A DNA stretch of 5,637 nt from CAZVAR01 sp964625225 (lineage in GTDB: Bacteria; Pseudomonadota; Alphaproteobacteria; JAJUGE01): the NCBI GenBank assembly GCA_964625225.1, contig CAZVAR010000185.1, positions 1-5,637 on the forward strand. The letters run 5' to 3'. The position numbers and the translations under genes are program-made. Numbering within the stretch: the first letter of the stretch is position 1; each line of letters begins with the position of its first letter. Under the pieces are notes generated by a model. That model was not told where the DNA came from and searched no databases. It saw nothing but the letters and a program-made list of their open reading frames with translations. Shown here piece by piece: positions 1-4,384 of this stretch.

Positions 1-289
1 GCAGGAAGGCGAGCGTCTCGCCGACTTCGCGCAACTGTGCCGGTTCGCGGTTCAGGCCCCAGGCGACGCGCTCGACCGTGCCGACCAGGTTGACCAGGAC
101 GGGCATGTCGTAGGGTCGCCCGTCCTCGCGCACGACGTTCTCGAACAGCACGGCCGGTCCCCCTTCGGCCAGGAGCCGGGTCTGGATCTCGGTCAGTTCG
201 AGGCGCGGCGACACCGGTGCCGCCACGCGCACAAGGCGGCCGGCCCGTTCGAGCCGGTCCAGGAAATCGCGGAGTGAGGAGAAAGCCAT
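1..289 (-). CDS. ubiD: UbiD family decarboxylase, N-terminal part (cut by window edge)
   Basis: This is the first 96 residues of a UbiD-type decarboxylase, which removes the carboxyl group from 3-polyprenyl-4-hydroxybenzoate in ubiquinone synthesis, using prenylated FMN made by UbiX. The protein starts MAFSSLRDFLDRLERAGRL. Family-typical stretches follow: LELTEIQTRLLAEGGPAVLFE (about residues 30-50), DMPVLVNLVGTVERVAWGL (61-79) and LREVGETLAFL (86-96). This matches the start of E. coli UbiD, with its LRDFL, EITEI, GGPALLFEN, MPVL and REVGKLLAFL blocks. The ATG at 289-287 places LRDFL at the usual distance from the N terminus; no strong Shine-Dalgarno sequence precedes it. The catalytic and prFMN-binding residues lie beyond the window. 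The gene is divergent from the DUF4170 gene. UbiD relatives also decarboxylate other aromatic acids, but ubiA about 2.7 kb away supports the ubiquinone role. Confidence 0.92.
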   Translation of the reverse strand, partial: MAFSSLRDFLDRLERAGRLVRVAAPVSPRLELTEIQTRLLAEGGPAVLFENVVREDGRPYDMPVLVNLVGTVERVAWGLNREPAQLREVGETLAFL

Positions 290-344
290 GCGGAGCCGAG
301 GGGCTGGACGAGGCGGGCAGGGAGTTTTTAAGGACCCTTGCCGT

Positions 345-352
345 TATGATAC
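345..352. promoter_or_regulatory. Possible promoter pocket between ubiD and the DUF4170 gene
   Basis: The 181-base gap between the divergent ubiD and DUF4170 genes is GC-rich except for about 321-354. That pocket contains TATGAT at 345-350 on the plus strand (5 of 6 matches to the sigma70 -10 box) and, overlapping it on the minus strand, TATCAT (351-346, also 5 of 6). The minus copy lies 57 bases before the ubiD ATG. No convincing TTGACA-like box sits at 16-18 bp for either direction. Either or both genes could be transcribed from here. The same ATGATAC heptamer recurs in the other divergent gap, at 4068-4074. Confidence 0.3.
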
Positions 353-470
353 AAGCGCGGGTCGACCAATGGAGCGGCCGTCCACTTGACCGGTTCGTCG
401 ATCATACCGATTTTCGGCGCAGTCGCGACGGGCCGGCGGACTGTGCGGCCTGGCCGGGACGGAAGAGACG

Positions 471-704
471 ATGCAGCACGAACGAAACGCGGAACGGGCC
501 GGCGCCGGTGCGCGGTCGCGCTATTGGGTCGTCGGCGGCACCTACACCAGCACCGAGTTCGACCAGCCGGAGGAGAAGGAAGAGCGGTACGGCCCCTACG
601 ATTCCTATGCCGAGGCGTTCAGCACCTGGTCGCGCCTCGCCTGGAAGACGGTGGACGACGCTCACACGCGCTACCGGATCGTGCAGTCCGATCCGGCGTC
701 CTGA
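471..704 (+). CDS. DUF4170 domain small protein
   Basis: This 77-residue protein belongs to the DUF4170 family, a small, mainly alphaproteobacterial family with no assigned biochemical function. The domain covers almost all of it: RYWVVGGTY near residues 17-25, then an acidic EEKEERYGPYDSYAEAF block (34-50) and WSRLAWKTVDDAHTRYRIV (53-71). The first 16 residues look disordered. There is no signal peptide, transmembrane segment or cysteine, so it is probably cytosolic. A purine-rich GGAAGAG at 461-467 precedes the ATG closely enough to serve as ribosome binding site. Its TGA at 702-704 shares a base with an ATG at 704, the start of a ten-codon frame leading to the HD-GYP gene, which suggests the two genes are co-transcribed. 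The family call is firm from the sequence pattern; the function is unknown. Confidence 0.87.
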   Translation: MQHERNAERAGAGARSRYWVVGGTYTSTEFDQPEEKEERYGPYDSYAEAFSTWSRLAWKTVDDAHTRYRIVQSDPAS

Positions 705-736
705 TGTGGCCGTGCCGAACGGCGTCGGGCCGGTGA
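704..736 (+). other. Ten-codon mini-frame bridging the DUF4170 and HD-GYP genes
   Basis: An ATG at 704-706 overlaps the DUF4170 stop as TGATG. The frame encodes MWPCRTASGR and ends in a TGA at 734-736, which overlaps the ATG at 736 as a second TGATG. Such junctions are classic sites for termination-reinitiation, so this tiny frame could pass ribosomes from the DUF4170 gene to the HD-GYP gene, whose ATG at 736 has no clear Shine-Dalgarno of its own. The arrangement is seen directly; translation is inferred and chance is possible. Confidence 0.22.
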
Positions 737-1470
737 TGGCGGCTGGCGGGGGGTGGCGCGCCGACGCCGCCGGCAGGCTGCAGGCCGAGAATGCTGCGCT
801 GCGCCGGGAGCTCGAGCGACTCCGCCGGGCCCAGGCGGAGACGGCGGCGCTGCGCGAGGAAACCGAAGCCGCCTTCATGATCTCGGTCACGCTGCTCGCC
901 AAGGCGGCCGAGCTGCACGATGCGGAGACCGGAAACCACATTCTGCGCCTCGACCGCTATGCCGAGGCGCTGGCCGCGCGGCTCGGGATGCCGGCCGGTT
1001 TCCGCCGCGAGATCGGCTACAGCGCGGCGCTCCACGATGTCGGCAAGATGAGCGTCGATGCGGCCCTCCTGAAGAAGACCGGTCCGCTCACGCCGGCGGA
1101 GCGCTGCGAAATGGAGCGGCACACCGAATATGGCTGGCGGATTCTCAGCCAGTCCGAGCGGCTGCGCATGGCTGCCGACATCGCCTACTGCCACCACGAG
1201 CGCTGGGACGGGGCCGGCTATCCGCGCCGGCTGGCGGGCGAGGCCATCCCGCTCGCCGCACGGATCGTGGCGCTGGCGGACGTCTACGACGCGCTGCGCT
1301 CGCCCCGGCCCTACAAGACCGGCCTGACCCACGCCGAGGTGCGGGAGCGGCTCGCGCGGAGCTCCGGCCATTTCGACCCGGCCGTGCTGGCGGGCTTTCT
1401 CGCGCATCACCGCGACTTCGAGGAGATCTATGGACAGCTCGTCGACGGGCCGGCCCGGCAGCCCGCCTGA
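736..1470 (+). CDS. HD-GYP domain cyclic-di-GMP phosphodiesterase-like protein
   Basis: This 244-residue protein (from ATG 736) is an HD-GYP protein, a family that hydrolyses cyclic di-GMP to pGpG or GMP using two or three metal ions. Residues 14-47 are a Glu/Arg/Ala/Leu-rich heptad stretch that looks like a short coiled coil. The HD-GYP domain fills about 50-232 with its signatures intact: HDAETGNH (61-68), HDVGK (100-104), ERHTEYGWRIL (127-137), YCHHERWDGAGYP (151-163), IPLAARIVALADVYDAL (171-187) and RPYK (191-194). Predicted metal ligands are E64, H68, H100, D101, H129, H153, H154 and D182, with K104 also conserved. Keeping E64 is typical of trinuclear, active enzymes. Unlike RpfG-type relatives it has no receiver domain, so the signal may enter through the coiled coil. 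GTG codons at 706, 712 and 733 are alternative starts. Its last 41 bases overlap the next gene. Confidence 0.9.
   Translation: MAAGGGWRADAAGRLQAENAALRRELERLRRAQAETAALREETEAAFMISVTLLAKAAELHDAETGNHILRLDRYAEALAARLGMPAGFRREIGYSAALHDVGKMSVDAALLKKTGPLTPAERCEMERHTEYGWRILSQSERLRMAADIAYCHHERWDGAGYPRRLAGEAIPLAARIVALADVYDALRSPRPYKTGLTHAEVRERLARSSGHFDPAVLAGFLAHHRDFEEIYGQLVDGPARQPA
1421..1425 (+). promoter_or_regulatory. Ribosome binding site inside the HD-GYP gene
   Basis: AGGAG ends four bases before the ATG at 1430. It lies within the HD-GYP coding sequence and decides the start of the overlapping downstream gene. The in-frame GTG at 1472, just after the HD-GYP stop, would avoid the overlap but has no comparable site. 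Confidence 0.5.
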
Positions 1471-2308
1471 CGTGACCTTCGGCCTGCTCGAGGAGGCGCG
1501 GGCGGAGCGGCTCGCGCGGGCGCACGGCTATCCCTATCCCTTTCCCGAAACCTCCTACCTTTATCTCGACGGCCTAGCCTTGCCGCTGTTTCCGGCCGGG
1601 GCCGGACCGTTCGAAGAGGCCGAGGTGGAGGTCGGCGGGACCCGCCTGCCGGTCCGCGCCCATCTCAGCCGGCTGGGCCTCGGTGCCGCGGCCGATGCGG
1701 AGCGGGTGCCGGTGCTCGCCTACGGCTCGAATCGCGCGCCGGTGCAGCTCGGCCGCAAATACGGTGACTGGCGCGAGCCGGTGGTGATTCCGGTCGTGCA
1801 TGGCTGGCTGGCCGGCTTCGACGTGGTCCACGCCGCGCGTCTCGCCGCCTACGGCTCCGTGGCCGCCACCCTCGCGCCGTCGCCGGGAACGGTTGTCTCG
1901 GTCAGCGTCATCTGGCTGACGGAGCCGCAGCTCGATCGCATGCACCGGACCGAGGGCATCGGCCGGTCGGTCTATTGCTACGGTCGCCTCGACGGCATCG
2001 ACCTGAGCTTCGACGGCGGCGGCGCCCTCGAGTCGGTCTTCACCTACGTCAATCTCGACGGGGCCGTGATTGTCGACGGCGGCCCGGTCGCGCTTGCCGC
2101 CGTGCCGGCACAGGGCCGCGTTTTTCCCGCCCGCGATCAGCTCGCGATGCTCGCTCTGGTGCGCGACCGGCTGGAGCCAGGTGCGGATCTGGAGACCTTC
2201 GTCCTCGACCATATCGAGGATCGCGCGTTGGGTCTCGCGCGTTCCCGTCACCTGGCGTTCGACGCCCGGCCGTTCGCTCATCCCGGCTTCACCCGGCTGC
2301 TGGGGTGA
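1430..2308 (+). CDS. Gamma-glutamylcyclotransferase-fold protein with N-terminal extension
   Basis: This is a 292-residue protein. Its middle part, about residues 94-210, matches the gamma-glutamylcyclotransferase (GGCT) fold. VLAYGSN (95-101) is the substrate-loop signature. GSVAATLAPSPGTVVSVSVI (142-161) follows, then LTEPQLDRMHRTEGIGRSVY (163-182), which aligns with the LDEQEG...Y segment of human GGCT. E175 therefore sits where the catalytic glutamate belongs. Enzymes of this fold cyclise gamma-glutamyl groups to 5-oxoproline; others serve in gamma-glutamylamine or antibiotic chemistry. Residues 1-93 have no family I recognise and contain the motif HGYPYPFPETSYLYLDG (32-48). Residues 225-292 form a second unassigned tail, so the protein is much longer than usual GGCTs (about 150-190). 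No signal peptide or membrane segment is seen. The start overlaps the HD-GYP gene by 41 bases, implying translational coupling. The substrate is unknown; the gene itself is certain. Confidence 0.72.
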   Translation: MDSSSTGRPGSPPDVTFGLLEEARAERLARAHGYPYPFPETSYLYLDGLALPLFPAGAGPFEEAEVEVGGTRLPVRAHLSRLGLGAAADAERVPVLAYGSNRAPVQLGRKYGDWREPVVIPVVHGWLAGFDVVHAARLAAYGSVAATLAPSPGTVVSVSVIWLTEPQLDRMHRTEGIGRSVYCYGRLDGIDLSFDGGGALESVFTYVNLDGAVIVDGGPVALAAVPAQGRVFPARDQLAMLALVRDRLEPGADLETFVLDHIEDRALGLARSRHLAFDARPFAHPGFTRLLG

Positions 2309-2311
2309 GTG

Positions 2312-2341
2312 CCGCCCGGCGGCGCCGGATGCGCCGGGCGG
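2312..2341. terminator. Perfect 10-bp inverted repeat between convergent genes
   Basis: CCGCCCGGCG at 2312-2321 is exactly complementary to CGCCGGGCGG at 2332-2341, with a ten-base loop. It starts four bases after the stop of the GGCT-like gene and ends 31 bases before the stop of the opposing methyltransferase gene, so it could stop transcription from both sides. No T-tract follows on either strand, so it is not a canonical intrinsic terminator. GC-rich genomes often use such hairpins, or Rho. Confidence 0.42.
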
Positions 2342-2372
2342 GGCGCCAGCGGGCCTGTCGATGGCGAATCGG

Positions 2373-3029
2373 TCAGGCGATCACCCGCCACACCCCGGTC
2401 TCGCGCGTGGTGCGGTCCTCCAGCTCCAGCGAGGTGGGCACGTCGTAGCGGGCCAGCAGCTCCAGGCCCTCCTTGGGCAGATAGGTGCGGCCGGGGTCGC
2501 CGATCAGCACCTGCACTCCCTCCGCCGCCCGCTGGCGCAGCCAGACGGTGATGCGGTCGGCGGCGGCGCGCTCGTAGCAGACGTCGCCGGCGATCACGAG
2601 ATCCGCTTCGGGCACCGGTCCGGCCGTGACGTCGCGCATCGCGACCTCCACAGCGACGCCGTTCAGCGCGGCGTTGAGCCGGACCGCGGTACAGGCGAAG
2701 GCGTCCATGTCGGCGGCGAGGACGGCGGCGGCCCCGGCGCGTGCCGCCGCGATCGCGCCCAGGCCGCTGCCCGCCCCCAGATCGAGGACCCGGCGGCCGG
2801 CGACCGAGTCCGGATGGTCCAGCAGCCAGCGTGCCAGCGCCTGTCCGCCGGGCCAGGCGAAGGCCCAGAAGGGGGGCGGGAGATGCTCGGCCTGCAGCAG
2901 CCGCTCCGTCGCCTGCCAGAGCGGCGTCACCTCGGTCGCCAGATGCACCCGCAGCTCCGGGACCAGCGGCGGCGCCGCCACGGCCGTGTGCCGGCGGATG
3001 AACGCGGCGCGCGCGTCCGGGTCTTGCAC
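2373..3029 (-). CDS. Class I SAM methyltransferase, ETFB lysine methyltransferase-like
   Basis: This 218-residue enzyme is a class I (seven-beta-strand) S-adenosylmethionine methyltransferase. FWAFAWPGGQALAR (54-67) precedes the SAM-binding motif VLDLGAGSGLGAIAA (81-95). AADMDAFA (105-112) supplies the acidic residue for the ribose, and DLVIAGDVCYE (143-153) corresponds to the active-site region. The FWAF.WPGGQALAR block and GD.CYE are typical of the METTL20 / bacterial ETFB lysine methyltransferase group, which methylates lysines on the beta subunit of electron-transfer flavoprotein. Databases often name such proteins nicotinamide N-methyltransferase-like or PrmA-like. The start is GTG at 3029-3027, only 3 bases after the ubiA stop, with just a weak GGGGCTGA upstream, so translation probably depends on ubiA. 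The methyltransferase fold is certain; ETFB as substrate is inferred, since etfA/etfB are not in the window. Confidence 0.86.
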   Translation of the reverse strand: MQDPDARAAFIRRHTAVAAPPLVPELRVHLATEVTPLWQATERLLQAEHLPPPFWAFAWPGGQALARWLLDHPDSVAGRRVLDLGAGSGLGAIAAARAGAAAVLAADMDAFACTAVRLNAALNGVAVEVAMRDVTAGPVPEADLVIAGDVCYERAAADRITVWLRQRAAEGVQVLIGDPGRTYLPKEGLELLARYDVPTSLELEDRTTRETGVWRVIA

Positions 3030-3032
3030 GGG

Positions 3033-4004
3033 TCAGCCCCGGCCGGACAGGCCGGCCGCGAGCAACGCCGCCACGACCAGCCAGCCGAACCAGCGGTTCG
3101 ACTTGAACTTGGCAAGGCAGTCCGCCGGCGCGTCGATGCGCACGGCGCGGACCTGCCAGGCGAGCTGTGCCGCGCCGAGCGCGAGCCCGGCGTGGAACGG
3201 CCATGTCAGCCCGGCCAGCCATCCGGCCGCTGCGAGCAGGAGAACCGTCGCCACGTAGAATCCGGCGAGCCATGCTCGCGTGCGGCTGCCGAACAGCAGC
3301 GCCGTCGACTTGACGCCGATCAGCACGTCGTCGTCCTTGTCCTGGTGGGCGTAAATCGTGTCGTAGCCCAGGGTCCAGGCGATGCCGGCGGCGTAGAGGA
3401 CGAGCGCGGGGGCGGCGAGACCGCCGGTCACGGCGGCCCATCCGACCAGCGCGCCCCAATTGAAGGCGAGCCCGAGAAAGACCTGCGGCCAGTAGGTGAT
3501 CCGCTTCATGAAGGGATAGGCCACGACCAGCGGCAGCGAGGCGAGCCCGATCCAGACGGCGACCGGCGGCAGTGCGAACAGCACCAGTGCGCCCAGAAGA
3601 AGCTGAAGGCCGAGAAACGCGAAGGCGCCGCGCAGCGTCACCGCGCCGCTCGGAATCGGGCGGCTCGCCGTGCGCGCCACCCGGCCGTCGAAGTCGCGGT
3701 CGACGATGTCGTTGATCGTGCAGCCGGCGCCGCGCATGACGGTCGCCCCCAGGGCGAACAGGACGGCGAGCCGCAGGTCGGGGGCGGCGCCGCGCGCTGG
3801 ATCGCCGGCCCAGGCGAGCAGCATTCCCCACCAGCAGGGGAACAGCAACAGCCACGTCCCGATCGGACGGTCGAGCCGGGCCAGCCGGGCGTAGGGCACC
3901 AGCGCGGCCGGCAGCAGCCGGTCGACCCAGTCCCCCGCCCGGATGTCGCTGCGCCCGGGCGCCGCGGCATCGGGGCCGGTTCGGGTATCCCCCGGCGCCA
4001 TCAT
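3033..4004 (-). CDS. ubiA: 4-hydroxybenzoate polyprenyltransferase UbiA
   Basis: UbiA is an integral membrane prenyltransferase that joins the polyprenyl side chain to 4-hydroxybenzoate, the committed step of ubiquinone synthesis. The 323-residue form read from 4004 shows both aspartate-rich Mg-diphosphate sites: NDIVDRDFD (98-106) and YDTIYAHQDKDDD (214-226). RLDRPIGTWLLLFPCWW (43-59), RTASRPIPSG (111-120) and YPFMKRITYWPQVFLGLAFNWG (163-184) are further UbiA hallmarks. About eight hydrophobic segments alternate with these loops. Two adjacent ATGs (4004 and 4001) follow GGTGGA at 4019-4014, nine bases upstream. A TTG at 4055 would add 17 residues but lacks a binding site, so I prefer 4004. 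E. coli UbiA has 290 residues; the extra length is mostly a polar N terminus. The methyltransferase gene follows in the same transcript, and rsmE diverges on the other side. Confidence 0.95.
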   Translation of the reverse strand: MMAPGDTRTGPDAAAPGRSDIRAGDWVDRLLPAALVPYARLARLDRPIGTWLLLFPCWWGMLLAWAGDPARGAAPDLRLAVLFALGATVMRGAGCTINDIVDRDFDGRVARTASRPIPSGAVTLRGAFAFLGLQLLLGALVLFALPPVAVWIGLASLPLVVAYPFMKRITYWPQVFLGLAFNWGALVGWAAVTGGLAAPALVLYAAGIAWTLGYDTIYAHQDKDDDVLIGVKSTALLFGSRTRAWLAGFYVATVLLLAAAGWLAGLTWPFHAGLALGAAQLAWQVRAVRIDAPADCLAKFKSNRWFGWLVVAALLAAGLSGRG

Positions 4005-4067
4005 GCGCCGCGGTCCACCGGGTCCGTGTCGCGAGTCCGTGTGTGGTCTCGACAAAGGAAAATATTC

Positions 4068-4073
4068 ATGATA
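4068..4073 (-). promoter_or_regulatory. Possible -10 element for ubiA
   Basis: Read on the minus strand, this is TATCAT, matching 5 of 6 bases of the sigma70 -10 consensus, inside the only AT-rich pocket of the gap (about 4053-4075). It lies 64 bases before the preferred ubiA ATG. The 17-bp-upstream hexamer (GAAAGC) is a poor -35 box. The same heptamer, GTATCAT, occurs 57 bases before ubiD. Confidence 0.27.
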
Positions 4074-4214
4074 CGCTTCGCCCCGTGTCCGCTTTCGGAG
4101 CTCCCGGGATGATCGCCGCGCGCCCCGCAGCAGCGAACCTCATGAAGGTCCATATAGCCCAGTCGACGCCGTTCTGCACACGCTCTCGGTGCGGCCGGGA
4201 TCGGCAGGAGCTTG

Positions 4215-4340
4215 ATGACCCCCATCCGACCCCCATGGATCCCCAAGAAGCCTCATCCGATCCGATCGGGGAGCCGGAAGCGGCCCTGGAACTCCCCAGG
4301 AACCCCCATCGACCCCCGGAACCCTTATAAGGCCCCATGA
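4215..4340 (+). other. Candidate 41-residue upstream frame before rsmE
   Basis: An ATG at 4215 follows AGGAG (4206-4210) by four bases, a better ribosome binding site than that of rsmE itself. The frame runs 41 codons and encodes a basic, proline-rich peptide with two tryptophans, beginning MTPIRPPWIPKKPHPIRSGS. Its TGA at 4338-4340 overlaps the ATG at 4337 as ATGA. The composition follows the C-rich DNA repeats beneath it, so it may be no real protein; if translated, a leader role for rsmE is more likely than a peptide function. Confidence 0.2.
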
Positions 4341-4358
4341 ATCCCCAGGAACCCCCAT
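4231..4358 (+). repeat. Three imperfect 26-bp C-rich direct repeats
   Basis: Three related units lie at 4231-4256, 4284-4309 and 4333-4358. Units one and three agree at 22 of 26 positions; units two and three at 21 of 26 and share an identical 17-base core, TCCCCAGGAACCCCCAT, at 4293-4309 and 4342-4358. Unit starts are 53 and 49 bases apart. The pentamer CCCCA occurs eight times between 4220 and 4358. The third unit supplies both the AGGA and the ATG used to start rsmE. Recombination or slippage between units is a likely origin. Confidence 0.75.
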
Positions 4359-4363
4359 GCCCC
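4284..4363. repeat. C-tract array with about 10-bp phase; G-quadruplex potential on the minus strand
   Basis: Runs of three to five C begin at 4284, 4294, 4303, 4313, 4322, 4333, 4343, 4352 and 4360, giving intervals of 8-11 bases and a mean near 9.5. The complementary minus strand therefore carries nine G-runs separated by short loops of about 4-8 bases, enough for several alternative G-quadruplexes. On the plus strand it reads as a degenerate decamer repeat. It covers the rsmE start region, with the G-rich strand as template for rsmE. Whether it folds or binds a protein cannot be told from sequence. Confidence 0.55.
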
Positions 4364-4384
4364 GACCGCACGCCAAGGCAATGA
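4337..4384 (+). other. Candidate 15-codon frame overlapping the rsmE start
   Basis: An ATG at 4337, overlapping the stop of the 41-codon frame, opens a 15-codon frame encoding MNPQEPPCPDRTPRQ. Its TGA at 4382-4384 overlaps a second in-frame rsmE ATG at 4381, again as ATGA. It passes the ATG at 4357 in another frame, so the two would compete. Only the arrangement is supported; expression is speculative. Confidence 0.15.

Larger units (their letters stand above)
4005..4356. other. Divergent intergenic region between ubiA and rsmE
   Basis: These 352 bases hold no convincing protein gene. From the ubiA side they contain the ubiA ribosome binding site (4014-4019), an AT-rich pocket at about 4053-4075 that may carry promoters, a featureless stretch at about 4080-4200, and a C-rich repeat array from 4218 into the rsmE start. 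A 10-bp palindrome CCTTATAAGG lies at 4323-4332; within it TATAAG (4326-4331) resembles a -10 box but has no -35 partner. Long open frames crossing the region, such as one ending at 4330, look like by-products of high GC. Confidence 0.6.

Noticed and set aside
217..735. N-terminal extension of the HD-GYP protein to an ATG at 217
   Set aside because: The extension would overlap the start of ubiD and all of the DUF4170 gene, is Arg/Pro-rich without a domain, and would lie upstream of the likely promoter. ATG 736 fits the TGATG junction and the coiled-coil start.
2278..3855. Long minus-strand open frame (525 codons)
   Set aside because: It overlaps ubiA and the methyltransferase in a different frame and reads as low-complexity Arg/Gly/Ala sequence.
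4005..4055. TTG start adding 17 residues to UbiA
   Set aside because: No Shine-Dalgarno precedes it, the added residues are Arg/Pro/Gly-rich and unlike UbiA, and the ATG at 4004 has GGTGGA at nine bases.
2070..4112. Very long plus-strand open frame (680 codons)
   Set aside because: It runs antisense to the methyltransferase and ubiA, which have clear family motifs, and starts inside the GGCT-like gene. Its composition is Arg/Gly/Pro/Gln-rich with no domain: a high-GC shadow.
4142..4330. Small plus-strand frame beginning at ATG 4142 and including ATG 4235
   Set aside because: It has no ribosome binding site for ATG 4142, no known motif, and a composition set by the C-rich repeats; the 4215 frame is better supported as a candidate.
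4323..4332. CCTTATAAGG palindrome as an operator or core promoter
   Set aside because: It is short, occurs once, has no -35 partner and falls in phase with the C-tract array, so it may simply be a diverged repeat unit.
4231..4358. Three 26-base repeats with 27- and 23-base gaps resembling a tiny CRISPR array
   Set aside because: The repeats are imperfect and C-rich, the gaps themselves carry the same C-tracts, spacers would be too short, no cas gene is present, and the last unit runs into the rsmE start codon.
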